Of a stretch of 64,000 bases of DNA, positions 11,582 to 22,848 are shown piece by piece. The notes under the pieces are model-generated. The model did no database searches. It saw only the letters and a list, made by a program, of their open reading frames with translations, and was not told where the DNA came from. The translations under genes and the position numbers were made by a program. Origin of the DNA: Bisporella sp. PMI_857 (taxonomy: Eukaryota > Ascomycota > Leotiomycetes > Helotiales > Helotiaceae); assembly GCA_021307315.1 (NCBI GenBank), contig JAJSPD010000029.1, positions 248,001 to 312,000 on the forward strand. The letters run 5' to 3'. Position 1 is the first letter of the stretch. Each line of letters begins with the position of its first letter.

Positions 11582-13267
11582 CTACCAAACTGCATCTCTC
11601 ACATGAGCACGAACACCTTTTGACTCCCATCTTGGGTACGGCACCATATAGGCATGAACATGCTCCACATCAGTGCTATCAGTCTCATAAAGCTCGAATG
11701 TAAATCTGCTGAAGACTGCAGCAATCGCGGTGTATAATTCTGCATAAGCCAAGCTGATCAATAGAGTCAGCAGTTTCCTTGGGCACGAAATGGATACTTA
11801 CTTGATACCCAGACATGTCCTTGTTCCTTTTCCAAAAGGCACAAAGTATCGCTCAAGGTCTGCGTTATCAATCCAGCGTTCTGGAACAAATGATTCTGGA
11901 TTGATAAATATCTCTTTGTTCATGAGCACATGTAAAGCCGTCATCGAAACAGGCGTGTTTTTTGGTATCTTCCACTTCCCATATACCAACTCAATATTGG
12001 GTGCCAGTCTCGGGTTTCGAATTGGGATACCGATCGACAACCTGATAGCTTCTTGAACGCACCCTTTCAGGTATTTTAGCCTTTCTAATTTTTGCCATGC
12101 AGAACATTCTGCATTTGTGACGCCTGCGCCTTTCAGTTCAGCACGAAGCTGAGAGACAATTCTGGGATTGCGCGTGATGTAGAAAGATGCCAGGGTAAGT
12201 GCCCAAGAGGTCGTCAAGAGCCCTGCAGCAAGAAGGAGCTGAGCTTCTTCGCTCAGGCGTTTGTCGGACTTGTCCTCAGTTGGCAGATCACTATTCAGTA
12301 TTTCGTGCATGATCGTCGGGGAGGTTTCTGACCTCTTTTCTTCCTTACTGCTATTACGAATAGCCAGCACTTCCTCATGCATATCCTATGCTAAGTCAAC
12401 ATGGCCGATACTCCATAATACTCTACTATGTCGTCAGAGGTAATGCTCACCTTTTTCAAACGTACGATCGGGAAGATCTCTGGCGCAATTATTTTCAGCA
12501 CTGATCCAGGAATCAAAGTAATCAGGGAAACGATGTTACGGAAGTGCAACGCAAAATGTGCTGTGAAGCTGACAGCTCGGAATGCTCTAGCTAAGGACGT
12601 TGTAAACCCCGGCGCATTCAGCTCATCATAGCATTTGCCAAACGCGTATTCAGTGATGATGTCAGTCGTCAATGCCGTCCATGCTGCCTCCAATGATACC
12701 ACTTCCCCAGTTTGCGCATATCCTGCAAATTTTCTGCACAGCTTCTCAACCTTTTCGTGTATCACATCCTGGACCTGGTTTATCTTTGCAATGGAAAAGA
12801 AGGAACTGATAGCTTTGCGACGGCGCTTATGCTGATCGTGGTCGGCGGTGTTAAAGGTGTCGTTCGCACCGCCAAAATGGTTTGCGAAGTATGCATATTT
12901 ATTTCGGCGGTTGGTACGGGCGTAGAGTATATCGAGATACTCTGGGTCATCGATATGAAGCTCTGTTGGGGTAATGCGGATGATGGGGCCTTACGGTGAA
13001 TCAGATGAAGAAATGGTGTGTTTGAAGTCCGTTCTTACCATAATTTTTGTGGAGTTCTTGGATGTGGAAAGTAAACTTCCCTTGCTTGATCACGTCAAAG
13101 TAGAATTCATACCAATTGCTCAGCGCAGCAAGTTTCGGGCCTGGAAAGTTTGCAATGGGGCTCAGGTACAGCCTATATATAGCCAAAGTCAAGAGATAGA
13201 ACAAAACGGCGAGACAAAACAGAACCGAGAACTTCCCCGTTGTTGGCATAGATACGATGATGTTCAT
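11582..13267 (-). CDS. Cytochrome P450 monooxygenase
   Basis: Four exons (13267-13039, 12989-12451, 12385-11802, 11753-11582) with introns of 49, 65 and 48 nt give 507 aa, a normal length for a fungal microsomal P450. The chain starts with a hydrophobic membrane anchor (about residues 13-38) and the Pro-rich hinge FPGPKLAA. It continues with a C-helix-like HKRRRKA stretch, the I-helix motif AGLLTTS, the K-helix ExxR (EAIR) and a PERW element. The haem-binding loop FGKGTRTCLG carries the cysteine thiolate ligand. The last intron lies just after that cysteine loop. All catalytic elements are intact, so the enzyme should be functional at the ER. Substrate unknown; there is no PKS, NRPS or terpene synthase in the window. 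The Met at 13267 precedes the anchor at the usual distance. Confidence 0.95.
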
Positions 13268-14110
13268 TTTTTTAGTACTAAATTGAAATTTAGTAGGATC
13301 ACGCAAGAGGATCAAAGAGGCTTCACCCGATCATCAAAGAGAACCGGGCCTGTAAGGCTACGATATAGATTCTTCTCCACCTCATATGAAGTTTTGTAGC
13401 GGCGAGATTAGGTGCAGGTTCCCTGCAGATAGAGGAAATTATCCTATCTCTGCGACCTTGTGCCATTGTGCAAATTTCGCACATGTAGCACTTAATCAGA
13501 GTAACAAACTTACATATTGAAGTCCTGATATGCACAAGAGAGCTTGTGTAAGAAGTTTAAAACTAGGATTGTTTTTTCGTGTATCCATATTTGCTCGCGA
13601 TCATTCATATACTCCTTTTACTCATTGGTTTTCAAATCATCAAGCCCATATTTTGCGGAAATTCATGCTGAGACTTGGTCGTCATAGCTTGGAGAAGACT
13701 CCATTTTTGTTCAGACTATGCTCTGTGCCAGGGCACACTCCGCCTAGGTTTAGAACAGATGTTGTGTTCTGGTGAACTCACCCGTGTGCTCCCATATGCC
13801 GTCGGGTGCTCCCGAACACCATTGTGTAGGAATCTAGACCACAAGTTGTCGATCTATTTCCTCTTCACATTCACTGCACAAGCTCAGCGATACGGAATGA
13901 CTTGTCTCTAAATTAATCACACGTGATCTCGCGCTCCTGCCAAGAATCGCAGTCAAAACGCCGTTCTGCGGCACAGTCGCGAATCAATTTTATGTCATCG
14001 CATACCTAGCGGTAGGCAACCCTTGGTGCCTGAAGGTAGGTCAGATCTCCTTTAAATCTATCCTCTGCCGTTCCCTTAGGTCAGTATCTGCCATTTCATA
14101 TCTAGCAAAC
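13268..14110. other. Divergent intergenic region
   Basis: Separates the start of the P450 (-) from the start of the secreted Cys-rich protein (+), so it should contain both promoters. A CT-rich leader precedes 14111. No specific sites are claimed. Confidence 0.45.
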
Positions 14111-14741
14111 ATGATCTCCAAGCTCCTCTTCCGCGCCGCGCTCAGCGCCGTCCTCCTTGTCTCCCTCAGCTCCGCAGGAACAATCGACAAAACAAAAGAG
14201 GGATCCTTAACCCTCTACGCCGGCCCAGGTTGTAAGAACACCAAGGACTCTCGCACGGAGACACACCTGCCAGACGCCTGCATCGAGATTGGTGAAGGCT
14301 TCGGCTTGTCGTTCCAGGCAGATGCCATATGCAAGAACGGCACAAACGCGATAATTGGAGGTTTCGCCGGTAAAAAATGTGATCCGACAAAGAAACCAGT
14401 AAAGGATCCATTCACGGTCTGGGATCAATTGTATAAGGATCTATGTATCCCAACGGATGGCATTCACAGTATGATCTTCTGGTGCGATGGACTGCCAGGA
14501 TTAGATATGACGAAGCCGTACTCCGGACCACCGTCCAGTGGGGGCCAAACGTGGTTGATTATTGGGTTAGGATTGGGATTGGGATTGCTGTTTTTGGCGG
14601 TTGTCGGGCTCTTTGCTGCATATACTAGGAATGAACACTTCAGAGAGAGAGTCAAGGTATGTCTAAGATGCTCTTCTATGATTGGAACTAATGGATCACA
14701 AGGGACTGTTTGGCAGAGGAGATGGCCATATACAGCTTTAG
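14111..14741 (+). CDS. Secreted or surface cysteine-rich single-pass membrane protein
   Basis: Exons 14111-14656 and 14703-14741 with a 46-nt intron (gtatgt, branch-like ctaat, acaag) give 194 aa ending GLFGRGDGHIQL. Reading through the intron would extend the ORF to 14944, but the added sequence is not protein-like. Residues 1-22 form a clear signal peptide ending SLSSAG. The ectodomain of about 110 residues has six cysteines, suggesting three disulfides. A glycine/leucine-rich transmembrane helix (TWLIIGLGLGLGLLFLAVVG) follows, encoded in part by a GGATTG-type DNA repeat, and then a short basic cytosolic tail. The layout suggests a small type-I surface protein. Family and function unknown. 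Confidence 0.75.
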
Positions 14742-15556
14742 ATGGACTGGCTCATGGTTACGGATACTTCCCATGCTATCCTACATCTTTAGGAAATCTA
14801 CAACTATTGGAGGTGATATGCTTCTCGGAAATGTCAAATCTATTGGTATATTTAGCCGAGCCTTGTGAGGATCATTTTTCTAAGAAATTGTCCATTATTA
14901 TGCGTCTTTGTAAAATACTTGGTTTGTTCCCCGAGGCCCCGTGACAGCCTTTGCACTGTATACACGCAATTGAATAGTATCCCAGGCACATGTGCTTGGA
15001 TTTAAGAATTATTCGCCCAGTCCTCCAGAAGCCTTGGAATTGCCTTACATCTGATTTTTTTTTTTTTTTTGCCAAAAGAGGCAACTCGGTCTCGCATAGG
15101 CTGCATGATTGGCTTTGAACATCGAATCAAAGTTTGGAGATTCACAAACTACGCCTGATGCACTGATCTTACTCTGCACAGTGAGGCAACAATATGGCCC
15201 GCATATGGTCATCCTTACTCACTTAAATGCAAAGAGCCAATTGGCCTGTGGCCCCCGCGATTCCTGCAAGTGCTGTTGTGCGGCATCCATTTTAGTTGTT
15301 ACCGTTTGTTGGCGGTTTGGCTGCCTAGTTATGCCAACTGCTAATGTGGTGCAAGGTAGCAGAGGATGTTTAACCTCAATATTTAAAAACCCAGAATTCT
15401 GCTATTGCGATTTCGATTTGAACCCGGGTCTATCTTCTTCATTAGCTACCAGCATATTCTTTCTAACGCTTACATAGTCCAATCTGAAAGCCACGTCTGT
15501 TGCTCAAGCTGGCATCGGACTTCAGTTGTTTTACCTTCTGAGTTATCACGATCACC
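14742..15556. other. Intergenic region containing a tRNA-like relic
   Basis: Apart from the minus-strand tRNA-like element described separately and a T-run at about 15056-15070, no gene was recognised. The last part is the upstream region of the AAA ATPase. Confidence 0.45.
15415..15553 (-). repeat. tRNA-derived (SINE-like or tRNA pseudogene) relic
   Basis: Read on the minus strand, an A-box-like TAACTCAGAAGGTAAAAC (from 15545) is followed about 120 nt later by a good B-box match, GGTTCAAATC (15424-15415, fits GWTCRANNC). The putative acceptor ends (GTGAT and ATCGC) can pair over five positions, but the T-stem does not fold and the spacing is too long for a normal tRNA. A degenerate tRNA with insertion, or the head of a SINE, would look like this. 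The A-box end lies only about 10 bp from the ATG of the AAA ATPase. Confidence 0.35.
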
Positions 15557-17221
15557 ATGGTACAACCATTTCGTCTCGATCCCAGCGGGGAACAGCAACG
15601 AACCCTGGTAAACGTTTTTGAAGCCTTCGTTGATCATTTCAATGAAAGTAGAGCATCTACAGAGATTACCTTTGCCAGAATTCTCCGAAATCTTCATCCT
15701 GATCACCACATTACTTGCACTTTACCTTCGAAAATTGATTTGAAAGGCTATGCGGCTGCCGGGCATGCGAAACTTGTCCCGGCAGGTGATGAGAGTACCA
15801 CCGATTCCACACGGCTCTACAACCCTCCAAAGCCTCGACTTAATCCAAACCCAGGAGAGTTGTACAACACCAACAGATTTTGTCAATATAGTTACCTTTG
15901 GGAGCAAGAACAATTTGTTGTCTATGAGATATCATATGAAGATCGTCATGGCCGTACTATTCTCTTGAATTTTATTCTATCCCGTAAACATGATGAATCA
16001 GCCAAAGAAGGAGAGCGTTCAATTATCGACAAGCTTCTTCTTGTGGTTGGCGCATGGACCAAAGAACTACACGATGAGATATACGTCTTCGACGATGGCT
16101 ACTGGGCCAAAAACTCCGAACTCTGGTCTTCCGTTCAAGATTCCTATTGGACGGATGTCATAATTGAGCCCGCCATGAAAAACCACCTCATTCAAGACGT
16201 CCAAAGCTTTTTTGATAACCAAGATATCTACAAGAAACTTTCCGTCCCATGGAAACGCGGTCTCATATTTCATGGCGTCCCAGGAAACGGCAAGACTATA
16301 TCGATCAAAGCTCTCATCAATTCTTTATATGCACGTCCTGAACCTGTCCCTTCTCTTTACGTCAAATCTTTCGTGTCCTGTAATGGACAACAGTATTCCA
16401 TTTGCAACATATTTGCCAAAGCCAGAAAGATGGCGCCGTGCCTGCTTATCTTCGAGGATCTAGATAGCTTGATTAAGGATGAGACTAGAAGCTATTTCCT
16501 TAATGAAGTTGATGGGTTGGAGAGCAACGACGGCATCCTAATGATTGGATCTACCAATCACCTGGATTTACTTGATCCAGCCATTTCCAAGAGGCCAAGC
16601 AGATTTGACAGGAAATATCATTTCAAGCTTCCTGGCGAGCATGAGCGAGCTGCTTATTCCAAGTTCTGGCGGGACAAGGTGGAGAGAAGTGGAATGGTGG
16701 ATTTCCCGGAGGAATTAATTGGGATTATCGCGAAAATGACAGAGGGATTTAGTTTTGCTTATCTTAAGGAGCTATTTGTGATGGTATTGTTGTCCATTGC
16801 GCGAGGCAACACCGGTGATGAGGAGGAGGAGGAAGGAGAAGAGGAAAGGAAGGGCGAGGTCGTAATTGCAGTACAAAGCGAAGATGAAGGGTCCAATGAT
16901 GGACATGTAGTCGTTGATCACATTGACGCTAAGGCGGATGAAATAACAGCCACCACGGAAGTTACGAAGATGGCGGTTATTCAAGCAAATGCAAAGCCAA
17001 AAAGAGTTATGCCTAAGGTGGAAGTGCCGGAACATCTGAAGGAAAATGCTCTACTGAAAGTTATGACGAAACAGATTAAGACACTTCTGGATGAGATGGA
17101 TAATACGGAGGATAACGGGCCGTCTGGCACTACTCGGCGTGGTAGTGTTGCAGGTTTCCCAATCCCGCCTATCCGAGGCTATCAGCGAGCTGTTGCTATG
17201 CCACTGGGCCGGGCATGTTAG
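15557..17221 (+). CDS. AAA+ ATPase (fungal, Bcs1/CDC48-like module)
   Basis: Single-exon gene encoding 554 aa. The N-terminal ~200 residues form a non-catalytic domain common to a family of uncharacterised fungal P-loop ATPases. The AAA core follows: Walker A GVPGNGKT (about 240-247), Walker B CLLIFEDLD (about 295-303), sensor-1 GSTNH (331-335) and the arginine-finger region SKRPSRFDRK (about 344-353). An acidic low-complexity run (DEEEEEGEEE) and a basic, Pro-containing tail close the protein. All ATPase residues are present, so it should hydrolyse ATP, but the client or process is unknown. It lacks a membrane segment or presequence of the kind seen in true Bcs1. The start ATG (CACCATGG) has a good context. 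Confidence 0.9.
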   Translation: MVQPFRLDPSGEQQRTLVNVFEAFVDHFNESRASTEITFARILRNLHPDHHITCTLPSKIDLKGYAAAGHAKLVPAGDESTTDSTRLYNPPKPRLNPNPGELYNTNRFCQYSYLWEQEQFVVYEISYEDRHGRTILLNFILSRKHDESAKEGERSIIDKLLLVVGAWTKELHDEIYVFDDGYWAKNSELWSSVQDSYWTDVIIEPAMKNHLIQDVQSFFDNQDIYKKLSVPWKRGLIFHGVPGNGKTISIKALINSLYARPEPVPSLYVKSFVSCNGQQYSICNIFAKARKMAPCLLIFEDLDSLIKDETRSYFLNEVDGLESNDGILMIGSTNHLDLLDPAISKRPSRFDRKYHFKLPGEHERAAYSKFWRDKVERSGMVDFPEELIGIIAKMTEGFSFAYLKELFVMVLLSIARGNTGDEEEEEGEEERKGEVVIAVQSEDEGSNDGHVVVDHIDAKADEITATTEVTKMAVIQANAKPKRVMPKVEVPEHLKENALLKVMTKQIKTLLDEMDNTEDNGPSGTTRRGSVAGFPIPPIRGYQRAVAMPLGRAC

Positions 17222-17855
17222 CAGATATTGGCCTTTCCAGCCATGGAAGTACATGTGGATTTGTATTTCGTCAAGGGGGGGCATGCTTTCATATAACTAT
17301 GTATACATCGTGGATAACGTCGATTCAATGGGGATAATCTACTTGTTATGATTTTTCGACTCTCCTGATATTAGTGCTTTAAAATAGTCTTTCTCATCTA
17401 CACATAGGACCTGAATGATGCTTAATATTAATCACGGCACATGAACAAACAGTTCGGGGTTGTTTGTTTGTGTTAGGATTATGCTTAGAAGACTTGCCAG
17501 GTGAAATATCAAGTTTTGCATGGAGGCGCCATGTTCCATCTGGCACAATACATTAAACGCACGAATTCGTTTACGATTTTCGATATTTTAACAAAGTCGA
17601 AAAGGAGGAGTCAAAGACCGGATCTGGGGGGTGTTTCGTTGAGCTTGTCGTCGGGTATCTGAAAGACGCAGGATCAATTAATTGTCTTTGTTTTGTTCCC
17701 AATACCCTGCTAATTTCAATTATATTCACCCATCCTGGTGATCACATTCATTATTTCATATATATTTCCATCAAGAATTCAAAAGATAGAGCGGATCAAA
17801 TTGTCCCAGGTACTGAGCTTGAAGAACTGGTAACCCAGTTCTGCTTGCCACCTAC
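17222..17855. other. Intergenic gap
   Basis: AT-rich spacer between the AAA ATPase stop and the decaying locus, with no recognisable gene. Confidence 0.4.
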
Positions 17856-19260
17856 ATGGCTGCCACCACGCCCCAGCGGCAGATGAATATAAGGCCCTAC
17901 GCACCTCGTGCCACAAAACGTCGTAGAGACTCGGATGGTAACTGTGCCGAGAACGCGGGTATCGAAGACACTCCAAGCAAACGTCGTTCTAAGAGGTTAA
18001 GAAGCCGCCGCGGAGTCCCCTTTATTCCCTATGATATCGCAAATATAATTTTCTCTCTGCTCCTTACACGGACCATCGTGCTCAGGAATGGCAGTAGCGC
18101 TCCAATACAGAAAGTGCTCCGAGTTAGTCCTGTGGGGTTAGGCTTTGAGCGCAGTCTTGAAAGGCAGATAATGGTGCCGTTGGGTATGGTAGAGAAGCTT
18201 AAGAGTAGTGGGAAGTATAGCATTACGACTCGGAAGAGGCGAAGGAAATGGTTCAACCAAGATGCAAGGTAATTAATACTTATATTTGGTGATGGGTACT
18301 TAAACCTCAGAAGGCTTATGTACCATGCGGGTTCACTATTCATTCTGAAAGATATTCAAGCGCCCAGATAGTTAACTCATCATCGAGGAAGTAATAGCTA
18401 ACACCCATTCCTCCAGCTTATTGACCTATCCGAGACCTGCCGCGTAAGGGACAAACTCAAGGTTGCAACCAAATACTCCTGTCAAACCGCGACCGGCCAC
18501 ACCCCCCGGTTCGACAACCCCTACAACTTTCCCCTTCCATACCCCGATATCAGCGCCGGCGACTGGGACAGCAGTGGCCTAACATTCAAACAAGGCATCT
18601 AACTCGAGCCCAATCCCGACACCTTGTTTTTCGACTCTCGCGACGTCTTCCCCTGCTTCTTCGGTGTCGACCCAGGGAAGCCCATGCTATTCGGCGCCCA
18701 CGCTATCTTAGGCCACAGCTCCTTACGGCGTTCTCTAAATGGGAAGTACAGGTGACCTGCCCGGCTTTGGGGCATATAACGGATTGCGATTTACCTTAAG
18801 ATGGATGAGCTCCCGCCCCAGAGCAGAAGCTGATGCTGTATTTTCGCGATCTTAAAGAGGTCTTTGTGCTGGAACCGGTACCACCGCAGCAAGGCCTTCA
18901 GAAGCTTTGGCCACCCAATATGACAGGCGAGTAGGCATGGGTGTAAGGTTATATTTACATGGAATTGCCGTTCCTCTATGGGCGAGCTACAAGCCGAAGA
19001 GCTGTTTTGAGAATTGGGACAGCTCCTTCATTTATTGCTACAGCTCTGACAACTAACTCCCAAGCTTCCGGGTCCGCTGTGTGAAGCCAGAAATTTTGGT
19101 ACTAATACTGTGTAGGGAGTTTCATGTTGCCTGGCGGGATGCGTTTGAGGTTAAGAACGCTGATAGCTCGACTGCATATAACCACAGATTGCCAATCGGC
19201 CCAGCCCCAGAGGGACCACTTACAACGCCGCCTGCTGTTGTGTATAAAGAGAGGTCTTAG
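17856..19260 (+). pseudogene. Decaying fungal gene (possibly 2EXR or F-box-like protein)
   Basis: An ATG at 17856 opens 138 codons with a basic, NLS-like N-terminus (KRRSKRLRSRR). Downstream, from about 18419, a GC-rich coding-like frame reads LIDLSETCRVRDKLKVATKY... and LEPNPDTLFFDSRDVFPC. It is broken by TAA (18599-18601) and TGA (18754-18756). More readable pieces follow in shifting frames, for example LYFRDLKEVFVLEPVPPQQ and FEVKNADSSTAYNHRLPIGP. The FFD-type beta segment recalls 2EXR-domain proteins, but the match is weak. The simplest splice at the gtaatt after the first block does not restore frame. Several stops are CAA/CAG/CGA-to-TAA/TAG/TGA compatible, meaning C-to-T transitions. 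Most likely a pseudogene. Confidence 0.55.
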
Positions 19261-19356
19261 TTTGATGAAAGGATTCGTACGCGGACTGCATCATGATAGG
19301 CTGGCAGTTATGATTGGATGAGAGGAGAAGCACGCAGATATTGATATGAATGACGT

Positions 19357-19916
19357 TGATGGTGGAGCTACAGGATTTGGGTACCCGCACCAAGGGCGAG
19401 CATGAAGTAAATCATAATAAACTAAAGGATCTGTCAGTCCGCTCCTCCGAGGCAGAAAAATATTTACGGGACTTGGCTATAACAAAGCCAAGAGGAGGCG
19501 AGTACGCTGGGTCTTTGGTAGGAAAGGATGTCATAGAAAAGGAATTCGACGTTATTCTTAAGCTTATTAAGGACCTTGAAAATGCGGAAGTGATAAGGTC
19601 GCCTTGAAGCCCTGTTATATCACGCTTCGATACACCCAGTATCCTCTCACATAGTGGACGCAATAGCCCAGTCTACCAAGAGTTTGGAGGCAATAGAGCG
19701 CCTCCTTGAGATATCTAAGGGGATAGATAGGCTGAATGAGGAGGCTATCAATGCTGTCGAAGGATTATGAGCCAGAACGATGGCTGATCTGGAGCAATTG
19801 AAAGACGAAGCACTACAAGCCCACAAGGCCTCCAATGAAGAACCAGAGGCTACCGATGATGATCCTCATAAGGCAGAAATGCAACATGCTATATTAAAGA
19901 AACAATGCCGAGTGTA
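19357..19916 (+). pseudogene. Frameshifted coiled-coil remnant
   Basis: An 83-codon frame (MVELQDLGTRTKGEHEVNH... to LENAEVIRSP) stops at 19605. A one-base frame change directly continues it as GRLEALLYHASIHPVSSHIVDAIAQ and KSLEAIERLLEISKGIDRL. That frame stops at TGA (19768-19770) and then reads on as MADLEQLKDEALQAHKASNEE. Heptad-like Leu/Ile spacing and high Glu/Lys content indicate a coiled coil. This may be the 3' portion of the same dying gene that begins at 17856, or a separate remnant. No family assigned. Confidence 0.5.
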
Positions 19917-20222
19917 ATCAGGAAGAAGATAATGTCGATATCGAGGAAACATCAAAGACACGCATACCATTAGTGCAAGAGCATAGTATTGGAGGTTAGA
20001 AATTTGCATTGGGATCGCAATATATGCTTGTACTTTACGCCTAACAGATATTTAATTCCTGTAATTGTCAAAATTTTGACGTGGACAGAGTTGTGTATTG
20101 TTGACGGGTCTAATAGTGGATACACACGTCTATATTCTCGCTCTATGTCTCATAAAAACAAGGGGAAGGCCTACCATATATGTGATAACGGCCCAAGTGT
20201 AAAGTTGATCCGAAATCTACGT

Positions 20223-21933
20223 CTATAGCCCATATCTAAAATGCAAGTTAGACTTATCGGTCTTGTCGGTGAAGCCTTCCAAGATTCCCTCCGCATCAGC
20301 TCCTTCCGACGTTCTCAAGCCTGTACCAAGCAGCTTATCACGACGTCGGTTTTCCCACCACATATACTGCCTAAGGAGAATAACGATCGCAGCAATTCCG
20401 CAATAGCAGACTATCAGACCAGTGAGAGCAGATAGATAACGTGGCGCTTCCCGCGCAAAGAATATATTAGCGCCTGCGATATTCCCACCAGCGTAGAAGC
20501 AAAACCACATTCCATTGGCAAAAGAACGTTTTGTATGGCCGGCAATGTTTGTGGTGAGGAGGTTCCAGCAGAGGATGACTGGTGCTCCGATAAGGTATTG
20601 CAGCCAAGTACAGCCAACGAGCGTCCAGCGGTGCTTGAGAGATGTAAGCCTGATTCCCAGTAAACCTCCCAGCGGTGGAAGGCAGATGATGGCGAGGATG
20701 ATACAGCGGCTATCTCTAAAATAGCCAGCAGCTAATCCGCATATGGGCACGAGAACAAACTCAAACGCCCCGGTTGGTAGTTGTAGAAGTGTGGTGTTAA
20801 TGCCAGTAAATCCATATCCTTTGATGAGTGATGAGGCAAAGTTACTTACACCACCATTGATGACACCACATCCAAGGCCAATTAACGCAATGGCAATGAC
20901 TTTGGCATCAAGGAAAGCTTCAATAGCTTGTCCCCACTTGAAGTCTGTAGTCTTGACTCCCATCATGTTCTCCGATACACGGTGGATCGCGATGACTTTC
21001 TGCTTATGCGTTAAGAATCTGGCGTTCATTGGCGAGTCCGGGATGAACCAGAGGAAGACAAATGACCAAGCGAAGTTCATCAGACCAATTACCAGGAATA
21101 TTAGCTGCCAAGCCTTCAAATGTTTCTCGGAAGCGTGACCAAGACCATATCCGAGAAGTGCTCCAATCATCGTAGCCATGCCATTGAACGCGAGGAAAAT
21201 GCACATCCGTGTTGGCTGTTCGGAGCGTTTGTAAAACATGGAAACTATCGCCATGATTGATGGAGAGATCCCTGCCTCAAACATACCGAGGAGAAAGCGC
21301 AGCACGAGTATTCCAGCGTAGTTCTTGGACCAGACATGACATACTAGGAGGACTGACCAGATGAGTATCGTGGTGCCGGTCAGTTTTGCGACTGGAAGTC
21401 GTTGGATTAGAAGATTGGCTGGAAGAGCCCAGAATAAGTAGCCAAAGTTGAAAACTATTGCAATTAATCATAGTCCTTCAGATGATTACCAAGAAAACTC
21501 ACTCGCTGCTGTCCATGCATACCGTTGCCTATCGCGGCCGGAATTAGTAATACTTTCATTTATTTAGACTATAGCAAGGAACTTACCCCCCGAGGCCAAG
21601 GTCGGCTTTTAGTGTATATGCAGAAGCATAGTTCAAAGACAATTTGTCAAGGAATTGTATCATATATGTGATACAGATCTTCCGATGTCAGCACTTGATC
21701 ACATACAACCTTGGCTCTCTACTTACGATGGGCATAATATGCCAGTCAATGAGACTTCTGACTTTAGTAGACTCTGCCTCCAGTTCTTCCGGACTATACT
21801 CCTGCACCTCCTGAAATAAAGCTGCACCTTGATCATGGACATTCTGATCTAGCGTGAGCTTCACCATTCCTTCAACATTTGATGTTCTGGCTTCAGGGAC
21901 TATATAATCCGGCTTTTCCTGAGTCTCCTCCAT
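20223..21933 (-). CDS. MFS anion:cation symporter, Dal5/allantoate-permease type
   Basis: Four exons (21933-21727, 21678-21587, 21528-21503, 21454-20223) give 518 aa. The third exon is only 26 nt (encoding most of GQRYAWTAA) and is required to keep frame. The protein has an acidic hydrophilic N-terminus of about 60 residues, then DWHIMPI, LCITYMIQFLDKLSLNYA in TM1, FNFGYLFWALPANLLIQRLP in TM2, LRFLLGMFEAGISP in TM4, and further helices to about 12 in total. It ends NLHFRYGL, close to the (E/N)xxFRYxx end common in this family. Dal5-type carriers import allantoate, ureidosuccinate, vitamins or other organic anions with protons across the plasma membrane. The exact substrate cannot be read from sequence. 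All core helices are intact. Confidence 0.92.
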
Positions 21934-22848
21934 GGTAAAGCTAGAGTTATAGATTAAACGAAGGAAGAGTCATGGAAGAAGAAGGTATGGGACCCGAACC
22001 ACTATATATTAGGCCTTAGCATGACAGCAAGCAGTACAGCATGTATTAGCCCAGGCAGGCGATAAGACTCCAGAAGATGACATGTCTCTTGCATGAGGTT
22101 GCATTTAACCCCTGCCTATTTGAGATAAGACCAATTTAGCTCGGGATCATCCTGAAGCTTAACTTAATGCAGAAACAAAAATGAGAGTTGTGTTGTGATA
22201 GATGTTGACTGCCAAGATAAACTGAAGAGTGGGGGCTTGGCGCTCTAGTAGGCTTCTGACGACAAGCAACACTGAGGAACTCTTTTATGGTCATCATTGA
22301 GCGTTGAATACATTTTACAAATTTTCTGAATGCTGTAGATGTGTGTATGTGGCGTTCTCTCACTGTCTCCTTATCTCAAAATAGTAATCCGCTGCCCCTT
22401 CTCGAAAACGAAGAGCAGAGTGGCGTCGCTCTGAGGAAAAGCCTCCAGACAAAATCTACCACAATTATTCTTCTCCTCAGGCGGTGACTTATGTGGTAGT
22501 ACTTGGTGCCCTAGGTTATGGTTCTACATAGCTCAGGCTCTATGAAACTAGCACCTCCATTGCCTTTCACGATGGCTGGTTCTTTTCTTTCAGATAACCT
22601 TGGACAGGGGAATCGCCTCGTAGACAGAATTGTGAAAAGTACATATTTTTTGCATATATTATCAATGCACCTAAGTATATACATCTATAGCGAAGATATC
22701 TGATGTTGTGACTAGATAGCTATCAAGTGTAGCATAACCAAGGCTAATGGTGTGGCTTGTGAGGAATGTAGGGGTTGGCAAGAGAGCACAAAATTGTTTG
22801 CCACCCCATCATCCTCGCCCTCGCTACCCCTTTCTCCTATTGACAATC
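21934..22848. promoter_or_regulatory. Divergent intergenic region, permease and LysM genes
   Basis: The starts of the permease (-) and LysM protein (+) face away from each other across about 0.9 kb, which must include both promoters. Only short ORFs without domains occur. No binding sites are claimed. Confidence 0.45.

Noticed and set aside
11582..13267. Secondary-metabolite cluster around the P450
   Set aside because: Neighbours are a Ras-like protein and a small surface protein; no backbone synthase occurs in the window.
14656..14944. Read-through C-terminus of the Cys-rich membrane protein
   Set aside because: A good intron (gtatgt, ctaat, acaag) ends the protein at 14741; the read-through has no protein-like features.
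18510..18522. ggttcgacaacc as a tRNA B-box
   Set aside because: It lies within the coding-like frame of the decaying gene (RFDNP), with no A-box or folding arms nearby.
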